Positions 26,785 to 37,100 of a stretch of 64,000 nucleotides of DNA are shown in pieces. The notes under the pieces are model-generated. The model was not told the DNA's origin, made no database searches, and saw only the letters and a list, made by a program, of their open reading frames with translations. Origin of the DNA: Azotobacter paspali (lineage in GTDB: Bacteria; Pseudomonadota; Gammaproteobacteria; Pseudomonadales; Pseudomonadaceae); NCBI RefSeq assembly GCF_042434745.1, contig NZ_JBHLSS010000098.1. One strand, written 5' to 3'. The stretch's first letter is position 1. Each line of letters opens with the position of its first letter. A program made the translations under genes and the position numbers.

Positions 26785-28410
26785 ATGCATTCTGCGGCCT
26801 GTCGGCCCTTGGCCGGCTTTTCCCTGTTTTTCCTCTCCATCAATAATCTCCTTGCCGCACCGGAGCTGAGCGTCGAGGAACGTCTCGCCCGGCTCGAGGC
26901 CAGGGCTGCTGTCGCCGAGGCGCGGGCTATGGCGGCCGAAGCCGAAGCTGGTCGGCTGCGCAAGGAAGTCGAGCAGCTCAATCGGCAGTTCGCCCTCGGT
27001 GGTCTTCCGGCAGACATGCAGTCGTCGATGTCGCTCAGCGCGCGCGTGGCTCAGATCGAAGCGCGCCAGCAGTCCTTGGAAAACCGTACCTCGACGCTGG
27101 CATCTTCGGTGGACTCGATCGGGGACCTGACCGAGGGTTTCTCCTTCACCGGCTATGCCCGCTCCGGCACGCTGACGGATGGCGCCGGCGCCGGTCGCGG
27201 CGGCCCCTACATGACTCCCGCCGGTTCGGTGGGCGGGGCCGTCGGCCGGCTCGGCAACGAGCCCGACACCTATGTGGAGTTGCAGTTCTCCAAGGAAAGC
27301 CAGGCCGACAACGGCACGCGCTCGAAGTATACGGTGATGCTCGCCGACGGTGTGGAAACGCCTAACGACTGGACCGCCAGCAACAGCTCGCTCAACGTGC
27401 GCAAGGCCTATGCCGAACTCAGCAACCTGTCCTCGTTCCAGGGCAGTCCCACGTTCCGCAACGCCACCCTGTGGGCCGGCAAGCGCTTCGACCGGGAGAA
27501 TTTCGATATTCACTGGCTCGACACCGACGTGGTGTTCCTGGCCGGCACCGGGGCTGGCATCTACGATGTGCAGCTGACCGACAACTGGCGCCTCAACGCC
27601 TCGCTGATGAGCCGCTCCTACGGCGACTTCAGCACGGACGACAGCAAGGACATCAGGAGCTACATCGCCACCGTCAACCAGTTCTTCGACGACGGGCGCT
27701 GGCAGCTCATGCTCAATGGCATCGCCTCGCGGCGCAACAACGCCAAGCTGAAGGATAGCGGCTCCGATCCCGACGAGCGGAACAGCCGGGTGAACAAGGC
27801 GGGGTACAGCCCAGCCGAAAGCGGCGCGCACGGCCTGTTCGCCTACCACCGGCCGGACTTCTTCGGCGGGGAAGGGTTCTTCAAGGCCGCGCTGCTGTAC
27901 GGCAAGGGGTTGGGCGCCGAGGTCAAGGGCATCGGCTCCGACGGCGAGCTGCTCGACGAGGCCGAGGCGCTGCGCCTGGCACTGTACGGCCACACCCGCC
28001 TGAGCAAGAACTGGCGCATCGCCCCGGTCCTGCTCGCCGAGCACAGCAAGGATCGCTACGTGCCCGGCGACAACTATCGCTGGTTGACTCTCAACCTGCG
28101 CCTGGCCAACGAACTGACCAGCAACTTCGAGATGGTCTACGAACTCGGCTGGCAGAGCATGAACCTCGACCCGCGCGGTTACAACGGCCGGCAAAAGAGC
28201 AACGGCGATTTCTGGAAATTCACTGTGGCGCCGACCTTCAAGATGGAATCCGGAAACTTCTTCGAACGCCCAGAACTGCGCGTGTTCGCCAGCTACATGG
28301 ACTGGTCCAAGGAACTCGACGACTTCAGCACATCGGACAACTTCGGCCAGAAGCACTTCAAGTCGGGCGGCGTCTGGCAGTTCGGCACGCAGATGGAGAC
28401 TTGGTTCTAG
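26785..28410 (+). CDS. scrY: ScrY/LamB-type sucrose porin
   Basis: 541 residues. After a signal peptide ending LLAA, an N-terminal coiled coil of about 75 residues (ERLARLEARAAVAEARAMAA and following) precedes the maltoporin barrel, exactly the ScrY plan. Barrel hallmarks are GFSFTGYARSG, GRLGNEPDTYVELQF, NATLWAGKRFDRENFDIHWL and the C-terminal aromatic residue in METWF. It would let sucrose cross the outer membrane. It is divergent from cscB with a shared control region, so the four genes form one regulon. Confidence 0.93.
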   Translation: MHSAACRPLAGFSLFFLSINNLLAAPELSVEERLARLEARAAVAEARAMAAEAEAGRLRKEVEQLNRQFALGGLPADMQSSMSLSARVAQIEARQQSLENRTSTLASSVDSIGDLTEGFSFTGYARSGTLTDGAGAGRGGPYMTPAGSVGGAVGRLGNEPDTYVELQFSKESQADNGTRSKYTVMLADGVETPNDWTASNSSLNVRKAYAELSNLSSFQGSPTFRNATLWAGKRFDRENFDIHWLDTDVVFLAGTGAGIYDVQLTDNWRLNASLMSRSYGDFSTDDSKDIRSYIATVNQFFDDGRWQLMLNGIASRRNNAKLKDSGSDPDERNSRVNKAGYSPAESGAHGLFAYHRPDFFGGEGFFKAALLYGKGLGAEVKGIGSDGELLDEAEALRLALYGHTRLSKNWRIAPVLLAEHSKDRYVPGDNYRWLTLNLRLANELTSNFEMVYELGWQSMNLDPRGYNGRQKSNGDFWKFTVAPTFKMESGNFFERPELRVFASYMDWSKELDDFSTSDNFGQKHFKSGGVWQFGTQMETWF

Positions 28411-28488
28411 GGAGCGATGGCGGCTTTCAGCTGGCCGTTTTGCGGTGGCGCGGAACCGGCCTGGCGATAGTGAGGAGCAAGGGGTTCG

Positions 28489-28641
28489 GTACTGGAGCCG
28501 CTGGCCGTCAGCCTGGACGGCTTGCCGGAGTGCCGCGCCCGGATGATTGTCGAGCGGACGCTGCATCTACTGATCGAGCCGGGCAAGCTTCGCTATCCTC
28601 ACGGGCTGGAACGCCCGGCGAATGCCTGCAAGCCTGAATGA
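28489..28641 (+). other. Possible coding remnant before the split gene
   Basis: A 51-codon open frame (EPLAVSLDGLPECRARMIVE and onwards) with coding-like composition ends at TGA 28641, 10 bp before the ATG of the interrupted gene. It has no start codon and no recognised family. It could be the tail of a lost partner gene. The rest of 28411-28488 holds nothing I can identify. Confidence 0.3.
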
Positions 28642-28651
28642 AGGAACATCG

Positions 28652-29734
28652 ATGCAATCCGTTGAGTCCCTGTTGGCCGAACTGCGTGAACTCGCGGAAT
28701 TGCCCGAGCTTCCCCTGTTCGAGCCAGAGCGGACTGCCGATACGAGTGACCTCCCCAGGGCAATCGCATGAAATGCCTGCCCGATACTGGGCTGGAACGG
28801 TTGTGTGAGCCTTGGCATGGCTGCTTGCCGAGGGGCTGGATACTTCCTGTTTCGGCCCCCCGGCCGAGTCACTTTCTCTTTGCGCACGCAAAGAGAAAGT
28901 AACCAAAGAGAAAACGCGCCCGGTCATTCGGCCCCGGCTATGCCGGGGTTCCCTCGCTCCGGCACCTCCCTGCGGCTCGCCCCTCTACGCGACGCCTGCG
29001 CTCGGCCTCCTGAACGGGAGTCGGGCTCCGAGTTGCCTGAAAGCGCTTTCGCTCTTGCGGCACGGCTTGTCAGGCCGCGCCGGATGCCCCCTTCAGGAGG
29101 CCGAGCGGAATCGTCGTGGAAGCGGTCGAGCGGCAAGGATGCCGCGAGAGCCGCGATGGGCCATGGCATGGATGGCCTTTCGCGGCGAGCCCCTGGAACG
29201 ACGATGCAGGGAGGGAACCCGGAGCGAAGCGCAGGGCCGGATGAGGGGGTGGCCTTCTTTTGGGTTACTTTTTCGTGGCCAGGCAAGAAAAAGTGACTCG
29301 GCCGGGGGCCGAAACAGAAGGTATCCAACCACTCGGCAAGCAGCCAATGCACTGGATCTGAAGACCACGCCGGAACGACGAGGCACCCAACCTTTCCAGT
29401 CCGGTATCGAGCGAGCGCTTCATGCGATTGCCCTGGTGACCTCCCCTAGCCCCTGCTTGCCGCGATTGCAACATTGTTGCCCAAGCCGCGCCGGGACAAG
29501 CTCTGGCCGGTGATTCTCTAGCTCTGTGCTATCCATCCGTACAGCACGGAGCAACTGGCGACCGTGCTGGGTCGGCAGGTGACAGCGTTCAAGACCAGCC
29601 ATCTGAGTCCTATGCGGGAACGCGAGGGCTTGCTCCGCTATATACATCCCGAGGTGATCAACCATCCCGAGCAGGCCTACCTGACCACGGAAGTCGGACG
29701 AGCCTGGCTGGCGGAGAACGGTATTCGGCTATAA
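28652..29734 (+). pseudogene. HTH-containing C-terminal fragment gene, split by an inserted element
   Basis: The left part starts ATG 28652 with AAGGAA upstream and reads MQSVESLLAELRELAELPEL, PLFEPERTADTSDLP. Removing the 682-bp element with one copy of the duplication keeps the same frame, which continues LLAAIATLLPKPRRDKLWPV, HPYSTEQLATVLGRQVTAFK, SHLSPMREREGLLRYIHPEV and NHPEQAYLTTEVGRAWLAEN to TAA 29734. Two TAG codons (29447 and in IL-stop-LCA) also interrupt it. The winged-helix pattern resembles the C-terminal part of AlbA/AAA_4 (Schlafen-like) ATP-binding proteins. It is a dead gene. Confidence 0.75.
28755..29436. mobile_element. 682-bp non-coding element with terminal inverted repeats (MITE-like)
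   Basis: The ends are CCAGGGCAATCGCATGAA (28755-28772) and its complement (29419-29436). The direct repeat TGACCTCC flanks it at 28747-28754 and 29437-29444; up to 10 bp can be aligned because the boundary is ambiguous. The arms stay similar for about 150 bp: CTGGAA(C/A)GGTTG, GGCTGCTTGCCGAG, the segment TTCTGTTTCGGCCCCCGGCC and GAGTCACTTT. Each arm ends in a CACTTTCTCTT...AAGAGAAAGTAACC-type hairpin. The central 350 bp has no supported gene. No transposase is encoded, so it would need one in trans. Confidence 0.85.
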
Positions 29735-29809
29735 GCACGACCTATGATCCGCGAGAGGCAGCCATGTCCGTCCTGCCGGCCGGATCATCGTGCCGGATAC
29801 GCCGCTCTT

Positions 29810-30427
29810 TCACAGCACATAAAAGAAGATCGCCACGAAGTGCAGCAGGCTGCCGGCCATGACGAACAGGTGCCAGATGCCGTGCCAGTGGCGGAAACGT
29901 TCGTCGAAGACGAAGAAGACGATCCCCACGGTGTAGAAGATGCCACCCGCCAGCAGCCAGGCGAAGCCCGCGCTGCCCAGGGCGGCGAGTAGCGGCTTGA
30001 CCGCCACCAGGACCAGCCAGCCCATCACCGCGTAGATCACCAGCGAGAGAATCCGCGCCTCGGACTGCTGCTTGAACTCCTGGAACATGCCGAACAGCGC
30101 CAGGCTCCAGATGATCGCCAGCAGCGACCAGCCCCAAGCATCAGGTAGGGTCACCAGGCAGAAAGGCGTGTAGCTGCCGGCGATCAGCAGGTAGATGGAG
30201 AGATGGTCGAGCTTGCGCAGGATCGTCTTCGCCCGTCCACGCAGGCTGTGATAGATGGTCGAGATGATGTAGAGCGCGAGCAGGGTAACGCCGTAGATCG
30301 CGCTGGCGACGATCTTCTGCGGCGTGCCGTCGAGACTCGCCGCCACCAGCAGCCAGATCATGCCGACCAGAGCCAGGACCGCGCCGATCAGGTGAGTCCA
30401 GGCGTTGAACCTTTCACCGTGATACAT
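29810..30427 (-). CDS. Hemolysin III / PAQR-family membrane protein
   Basis: 205 residues with seven hydrophobic spans. Family hallmarks: RFNAWTHLIGAVLALVGM near the N-terminus, STIYHSLRGRAKTILRKLDH, IYLLIAGSYTPFCLVTLPDA and the C-terminal HGIWHLFVMAGSLLHFVAIF, with the conserved Ser, His, Asp and two His residues that bind zinc in PAQR proteins. The likely role is membrane homeostasis; the name hemolysin is historical. GTG and ATG alternatives upstream exist, but the ATG at 30427 has GAGGTG 6 bp before it. Confidence 0.88.
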   Translation of the reverse strand: MYHGERFNAWTHLIGAVLALVGMIWLLVAASLDGTPQKIVASAIYGVTLLALYIISTIYHSLRGRAKTILRKLDHLSIYLLIAGSYTPFCLVTLPDAWGWSLLAIIWSLALFGMFQEFKQQSEARILSLVIYAVMGWLVLVAVKPLLAALGSAGFAWLLAGGIFYTVGIVFFVFDERFRHWHGIWHLFVMAGSLLHFVAIFFYVL

Positions 30428-30703
30428 ACCGTGCACCTCAATGGCGATGCATATGGCAATCATTATACGTTGAGCCGGATATCACAAGTGACACTTGCTT
30501 GACAGCACAGTGCGCAGGCAGATGCCCGGTCGCGGACCGAACTGCTCGCAGCAGGGTCGGCTATCTCGTCTCCCGGCGGCGGGCGGGCTCCTCGCATGCC
30601 GACGACGCCGGTTTCCCGCATTGCCGGCAAGCAATCGAGTATGACCCCCGTCGTCGTCCGCGAGTGGCACAATGGCGCCCTTCTTTGCGGGAGGGAGCAG
30701 GGC

Positions 30704-33700
30704 ATGCAGGGTGACGAGGGACTGGGCGCCGGGCTGATGGTGGTGCACGGCAACCGCCTGGAAGCGTTGCGCGAATTGGCGGTGGAATGGATGCGGCGTC
30801 ATCCCCTGACGCCGCTGGAGGACGAGGTGGTGCTGGTGCAGAGCAACGGCATCGTCCAGTGGCTGAAGCTGGCGCTGGCCGGGCGGGACGGTTGCGGCAT
30901 CGCCGCGGCGATCCGCGTCGAGCTGCCGGCGCGCTTTCTCTGGCAGAGCTACCGCGCGGTGCTGGGGAGCGACGGCATCCCCCGCGAATCGCCGCTGGAC
31001 AAGGCGCCGCTGACTTGGCGGCTGATGCGCCTGCTGCCAAACCTGCTGGAAGGCGTGGCGTTCGCTCCGTTGCGTCGTTTCCTCGAAGATGACTCCGACC
31101 TGCGCAAGCGCCACCAACTGGCCGAGCGCCTGGCCGATCTGTTCGACCAGTATCAAGTCTACCGCGCTGACTGGCTGGCCGACTGGGCCGAGGGCCATGA
31201 CCGGTTGCGCACCTCGCGCGATGGGGCGAAGCCGCTCGACGAGCCGGCGCGCTGGCAGCCGGCACTGTGGCGCGCCCTGCTGGCGGATGTCGGCCAGGAC
31301 ACGGTGGCCACCAGCCGCGCCGGCGTGCACCTGCGTTTCGTCGAACGCCTGCGCGGCCTCGAAGCGCCGCCGCCCGGCCTGCCGCGGCGGGTCATGGTGT
31401 TCGGCATCTCCTCGCTGCCGGCGCAGGCCCTTGAGGCGCTAGCCGCCCTGGCGCGCTTCAGCCAGGTGCTACTCTGCGTGCACAACCCCTGTCGGTACCA
31501 CTGGGGCGACATAATTCCCGACCAGGACCTGCTGCGCCACCAGTACCGCCGCCAGCGACGCAAGGACGGCATGGCGCCGGGGCTGTCCGCCGAGGACCTG
31601 CATCAGCATGCCCATCCGCTCCTGGCCGCCTGGGGCAAGCAGGGCCGCGACTACATCAACTTGCTGGACAGGTACGACGATCCCGAGCACTACCGCGAGC
31701 GCTTCGCCAGCCTCGGCGTGCGCATCGACCTGTTCGACGAGGAGGATGGTCCCAGGCCCGGACACCTGCTCGGCCAGTTGCAGGACGACATCCTCCACCT
31801 GCGCACCCTGGAGGAAACCCGCAAGGAGTGGTCGCCGGTCGATCCGAAGGCCGACCGCTCGCTGCGTTTCCACATCGCCCACAGCGCTCAGCGTGAAGTC
31901 GAGATCCTCCACGACCAGTTGCTGGCGCGCTTCGCCGCCGCCCCCGGCCTGCGCCCGCGCGAGGTGATCGTCATGGTCCCGGACGTCAACGCCTATGCAC
32001 CGCACATCCAGGCGGTGTTCGGCCAGTACGCCCGGGACGACGACCGCTACATCCCCTTCAGCCTCGCCGACCAGGGGCAACGCGGCTGCGATCCGCTGCC
32101 GATCGCCGTCGAACAGCTACTGAAATTGCCGGAAAGCCGGCTGACCGTCAGCGAGGTGCTCGACCTGCTCGACGTGCCGGCGCTGCGCGCGCGCTTCGCC
32201 ATCGACGAGAGCGACTTGCCGACCCTGCGCCGCTGGATCGAGGGCGCCGGCATCCGCTGGGGCCTGGATGCCGAGCGCCGCGCCGGCCTCGGCCTGCCGG
32301 CGGGCCTGGAACAGAACACCTGGCGCTTCGGCCTGCGGCGTATGCTGCTCGGCTACGCGGTGGGCAGCGGCGCGCCCTGCGCCGGCATCGAACCCTTCGA
32401 CGAGATCGGCGGTCTGGAGGCCGTGCTGATCGGTCCGCTGGTGCGCCTGCTCGACACGCTCGACGACCTGCACCGGCGCCTGGCCCGGCCCGTCGCGCCG
32501 GCCGAGTGGGGACGCATCCTGCAGGCCATGCTGGGCGATTTCTTCCTGGCCCAAAGCGAGCGCGACGAAACTCTGCTCGGCCAGCTCGGCGAGGCGCTGG
32601 AGGAATGGCTGGAGCTGTGCGCCGGGGTCGACCTGGACGAGCCCCTGCCGCTCGGCGTGGTGCGCGAAGCCTGGCTCGGCCTGCTGGACCGAGGTCGCCT
32701 GAGTCAGCGCTTTCTCGCCGGCGCGGTGAACTTCTGCACCCTGATGCCGATGCGTGCCATCCCGTTCCGTGTGGTTTGCCTGCTCGGCATGAACGACGGC
32801 GACTACCCGCGCAGCCAGACGCCCCTGGACTTCGACCTGATGGCCGGCGACTACCGCCCGGGCGACCGCTCGCGCCGCGAGGACGACCGCTACCTGCTGC
32901 TCGAAGCCCTGCTCGCCGCCCGCGAGCAGCTCTACGTCAGTTGGGTGGGGCGCAGCGTCCGCGACAATTGCGAGCGGCCGGCGTCGGTGCTGGTCGGCCA
33001 GTTGCGCGACCATCTCGCCAGCGGCTGGCGTTTGCCGGAGGAATACTATGAGGCGAGCGATTCGCAGGCCGACAAAGCCAAAAGGCTGCTCGCGGCGCTG
33101 ACCACCGAGCACCCGCTGCAGCCGTTCAGCCGCCGCTACTTCGAGGGCGACGACGCCCTGTTCAGCTACGCCCGCGAATGGGCCGCGCTGCACCGCCGGG
33201 ACGCGCCGGCCGGAGCGGCGCAGGCGCTGCCGCCGTTCGAGCCGGACGGCGCGTTGGCCCTGGAGACCCTGCAGAACTTCCTGCGCGATCCGGTCAAGCA
33301 TTTCTTCACCCAGCGCCTCAAGGTGCATCTGGACGAGGGCGTGCAGGCGCAGCTCGACGAGGAACCCTTCGGTCTCGACGGTCTGCAACTGCACCAGTTG
33401 CGCCAGAACCTGCTGGACGCCGCCAGCCTGGCCCTGGAAGACGATCCGGCGCGGGTCGAGGCGGCGCTGGAGGCTGCCGCCCTGCGCCTGCAGCGCAGCG
33501 GCCGGTTGCCGCTGGCCGGCTTCGGCGAGCGCCTGCGCGAGCAACTGCTGAAGCCGCTGCCGGAGCAGATGCGGCGTTACCGGAGCCTCTGTTCCCTGTG
33601 GTCGACGCGGCTGGAATCGCCCAAGCCGCTGCGGTTCGAACACAAGGGCGTCGAGCTGGCCGGCTGGCTCGGCGGCCTGCGCGAGAACGCCGGCGGGGCG

Positions 33701-34195
33701 CTGGCGCGCATCGAACTGCAGCCCGGCGAGCTCAAGCGCGGCAAGGACGGCTGGAAATGGCACCGCCTGCTCAGGCCCTGGGTGGCGCATGTCGCCGCCG
33801 CGGCCTGCGGTGCGCCGCTGACCAGCCTGCTGGTCGGCCAGGATGCGAGCCTCGAGTTCGCGCCCATCGAGCAAGCACGGGCGCAGGCGATCCTCCGCCC
33901 GTGGCTGGAAGCCTGGCGCGCTGGGCTGGAAACGCCGTTGCCGGTGGCGCTGAACACCGCCATCGCCTGGCTGGGTGCGGACGACGAGAGCAAGGCCGAA
34001 GAGGCCGCGCGCAAAGCCTACGAGGGCGGCTACAACCACGTTGGCGAACTGGCCGGCAGCGCCAGCCTGGCGCGCCACTACCCGACCTTCGCCGCGCTGA
34101 TTGAAAGCGGCGATTTCCCCGAGTGGAGCCGCGACCTATACCAGTCGCTGCTCGACCACCAGCCCACGGAACTCATGGAGGAGAACCACGCATGA
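30704..34195 (+). CDS. recC: Exodeoxyribonuclease V gamma subunit
   Basis: About 1163 residues, RecC-sized. The N-terminus (VVHGNRLEALRELAVEWMRR, DEVVLVQSNGIVQWLKLALA) matches RecC, and later segments PFRVVCLLGMNDGDYPRSQT and DDRYLLLEALLAAREQLYVS are typical. RecC recognises Chi and splits the DNA strands in the RecBCD complex at double-strand breaks. The ATG at 30704 follows GGGAGCAGGGC; the upstream frame to 30596 overlaps the probable promoter. It overlaps recB by ATGA. Confidence 0.95.
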   Translation: MQGDEGLGAGLMVVHGNRLEALRELAVEWMRRHPLTPLEDEVVLVQSNGIVQWLKLALAGRDGCGIAAAIRVELPARFLWQSYRAVLGSDGIPRESPLDKAPLTWRLMRLLPNLLEGVAFAPLRRFLEDDSDLRKRHQLAERLADLFDQYQVYRADWLADWAEGHDRLRTSRDGAKPLDEPARWQPALWRALLADVGQDTVATSRAGVHLRFVERLRGLEAPPPGLPRRVMVFGISSLPAQALEALAALARFSQVLLCVHNPCRYHWGDIIPDQDLLRHQYRRQRRKDGMAPGLSAEDLHQHAHPLLAAWGKQGRDYINLLDRYDDPEHYRERFASLGVRIDLFDEEDGPRPGHLLGQLQDDILHLRTLEETRKEWSPVDPKADRSLRFHIAHSAQREVEILHDQLLARFAAAPGLRPREVIVMVPDVNAYAPHIQAVFGQYARDDDRYIPFSLADQGQRGCDPLPIAVEQLLKLPESRLTVSEVLDLLDVPALRARFAIDESDLPTLRRWIEGAGIRWGLDAERRAGLGLPAGLEQNTWRFGLRRMLLGYAVGSGAPCAGIEPFDEIGGLEAVLIGPLVRLLDTLDDLHRRLARPVAPAEWGRILQAMLGDFFLAQSERDETLLGQLGEALEEWLELCAGVDLDEPLPLGVVREAWLGLLDRGRLSQRFLAGAVNFCTLMPMRAIPFRVVCLLGMNDGDYPRSQTPLDFDLMAGDYRPGDRSRREDDRYLLLEALLAAREQLYVSWVGRSVRDNCERPASVLVGQLRDHLASGWRLPEEYYEASDSQADKAKRLLAALTTEHPLQPFSRRYFEGDDALFSYAREWAALHRRDAPAGAAQALPPFEPDGALALETLQNFLRDPVKHFFTQRLKVHLDEGVQAQLDEEPFGLDGLQLHQLRQNLLDAASLALEDDPARVEAALEAAALRLQRSGRLPLAGFGERLREQLLKPLPEQMRRYRSLCSLWSTRLESPKPLRFEHKGVELAGWLGGLRENAGGALARIELQPGELKRGKDGWKWHRLLRPWVAHVAAAACGAPLTSLLVGQDASLEFAPIEQARAQAILRPWLEAWRAGLETPLPVALNTAIAWLGADDESKAEEAARKAYEGGYNHVGELAGSASLARHYPTFAALIESGDFPEWSRDLYQSLLDHQPTELMEENHA

Positions 34196-37100
34196 GCCAG
34201 CCGCCGCCCGCCGCCCGCCCGCTGGCGCTACGCTTCCCGCTGCACGGCAGCCGCCTGATCGAGGCCAGCGCCGGCACCGGCAAGACCTTCACCATCTCCG
34301 CCCTCTACCTGCGCCTGGTGCTCGGTCATGGCGGCGAGGCGGGCTTTTCCCGCGAGCTGCTGCCGCCGGAGATCCTCGTGGTGACCTTCACCGACGCCGC
34401 CACCCGCGAGCTGCGCGACCGCATCCGCACGCGGCTGGTCGAGGCGGCCAAGGTGTTTCGCGAGGAGGCGCCGGGCGACGATCTGCTGCAGCAGTTGCGC
34501 GCCGACTTTTCCGCCGAGCGCTGGCCGGCCTGTGCGCGCCGCCTGGACATCGCCGCGCAGTGGATGGACGAGGCGGCGGTGTCGACCATCCACGGCTGGT
34601 GCCAGCGCATGCTGCGCGAGCACGCCTTCGACAGCGGCAGCCTGTTCACTCAGACCCTGGAGACCGACCACAGCGAACTGCTCGCCGAGGTGGTGCGCGA
34701 CTACTGGCGCCAACACTGCTACCCGCTCTCCGCTGCGGCGCTGAGCTGGGTGATCGAGCACTGGGGGCATCCGGATGCGCTGCTCAAGGACAAGCTCGGC
34801 GCGCTGCTCGGCGAGGCGCAGCCGATGCCGGCCGAGCCGCTCGGCATGCTGCTGGAGCGGGCGCTGGCCGAGCAGGCCGGCGAACTGGCCCGGCTGAAGG
34901 AAGGCTGGAACGCCTGGGCCGACGAGTTGGAAGCGCTGCTCGATGCGGCGGTGCAGGCCAAACGGGTAGACGGACGCAAGATCCAGGCGCGCTACTACCG
35001 GCCCTGGTGCGAGAAGCTGCGCGCCTGGGCAACTGGCGACGAGACGGACCTCGACCTCGGCAGCGGCTTCGCCCGCCTGACCCCCGAGGGTCTGGCCGAG
35101 GCCTGGAAGGGCGAGCCGCCACCCCATCCAGCGCTGGAGGCCATGCGCGCGCTGCCGGCGCGCCTGCGGACGCTGCCCGGCCCCGACGCGCCGGCTCGGC
35201 GCCACGCCGCCGCCTGGGTAGGCCTGCGCTTCGAGCAGGAGAAGCGCCGCCGCGCCGAAATGGGTTTCGACGACATGCTGAGCCGCCTCGACGCCGCCCT
35301 GCGAGGCGATAACGGCGGGCGCCTGGCCGAGCTGATTCGCGGCCAGTTCCCGGTGGCGCTGATCGACGAGTTCCAGGACACCGACCCGCTGCAGTACCGC
35401 ATCTTCGACCGTATCTATGCCATCGCGAGCAACCGTGCCGACTGCGGCCTGTTTTTGATCGGCGACCCCAAGCAGGCGATCTACGCCTTCCGCGGCGCCG
35501 ATATCCACACCTACCTGCGCGCCCGCCAGGCCACCGAGGGCCGCCACTACAACCTGGAAACCAACTTCCGCTCCAGCCAGGCGCTGGTTTCCGCGGTTAA
35601 CCGGGTGTTCCGCCTGGCCGAGCGGCGCGAAGCCGGACACGGCGCCTTCCTGTTCCGCGACGGCGCGGCCGACCCGCTGCCCTTTCTCGAAGTGGGCGCG
35701 CAAGGCCGCGAGGAGGTCTGGCAGATCGGAGGCAATGCGCAGCCGGCACTGAATCTCTGGCATCTGGAGGGCGAGGCGCCGCTGCCCGGCGGCGCCTACC
35801 GCGCGCAGATGGCCGAACGCGCCGCCAGCGAGATCGTCCGCCTGCTGAACCTCGGTCAGCAGGGCGGGGCGGGCTTCGTCCGGGACGGGCGGTTGCAGCC
35901 GCTGCGCCCCAGCGACATCGCCATCCTGGTGCGCGATTTCAAGGAGGCCGAGGCGATTCGTGGCCAACTGGCCGCGCGCGGGGTACGCAGCGTCTACCTT
36001 TCGGACAAGGATTCGGTGTTCGCCAGCCCCGAGGCGCGCGACCTCCTGCTGTGGCTGCGCGCCTGCGCCGAACCGGACGTCGACCGCCCGCTGCGCGCCG
36101 CCCTGGCCAGCCGCAGCCTGGGCCTCGCGCTGGCCGAACTGGAGGAGCTGAACCGGGACGAGCGCATCTGGGAGAGGCGCGTCATGCAGTTCCGCGGCTA
36201 CCGCCAGCGCTGGCAGCGCCAAGGCGTGCTGCCGATGCTGCACCAACTGCTGCACGACTTCGATCTGCCGCAGCGGCTGATGGCGCGCCCCGATGGCGAG
36301 CGCGTGCTGACCAACCTGCTGCATCTGGCCGAGCTGCTGCAGCAAGCCGCCGCCGGGCTGGACGGCGAGCAGGCGCTGATCCGCCATCTGTCCGAGCTGT
36401 TGGCCGGCGAGATCCAGGTCGCCGAGGAACAGGTGCTGCGCTTGGAGAGCGACGCGGCGCTGGTGCGGGTGGTGACCATCCACAAATCCAAGGGCCTGGA
36501 ATATCCGCTGGTGTTCCTGCCGTTCGTCTGCGCCTTCCGCGCGGTGGAGGGTGGCAAGCCGCTGTGGGTGCACGACGGTGAACGCCGCCGGTTGGTGCTG
36601 ACGCCAGGCGAGGACGAGGTGGCGCGCGCCGACCGCGAGCGCCTGGGCGAGGAACTGCGCTTGCTCTACGTGGCCCTGACCCGTGCCCGCCACGCCTGCT
36701 GGCTGGGCGTCGCCGACCTTTGCGTCGGCAATGCCAGAAAATCGCGCCTGCACGATTCGGCGCTCGGCTATCTGCTTGGCGGCGCTGTGCCGCTGGAGCG
36801 CAGCGCCGCCCTGGCCGACTGGCTCGCGCCGCTAAAGGTGGCTGGCGAGAGCGCGGTGCTGGAGGCGCCCGAAGCCGGCGGCGAGCGCTTCGTCGAGCAG
36901 GCAGTCGCCCGGAGCAAGCCGCAATGGCGCACCCCGGCGCGCAGCGCCGCCGAGCACTGGTGGATCGCTTCCTACAGCGCCCTGCGCATCGGCACCGGCG
37001 AGGAAAGGCTGGCCGACAGCCAGATACCGGCCAGCCGCTTCGACGACGCCGCGCCGGATAGCCCGGCGGCACAGAAGGTCGCCGACGACGAGCGCGAGAG

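Noticed and set aside
28812..29513. Several overlapping ORFs of 100-233 aa in the 28.8-29.5 kb element
   Set aside because: They run across the terminal repeats and the host junction, change with the inverted arms and match no family; the element is non-coding.
32117..34078. 653-aa minus-strand frame inside recC
   Set aside because: Shadow of recC; low-complexity Ala/Gln/Leu composition and no motif.
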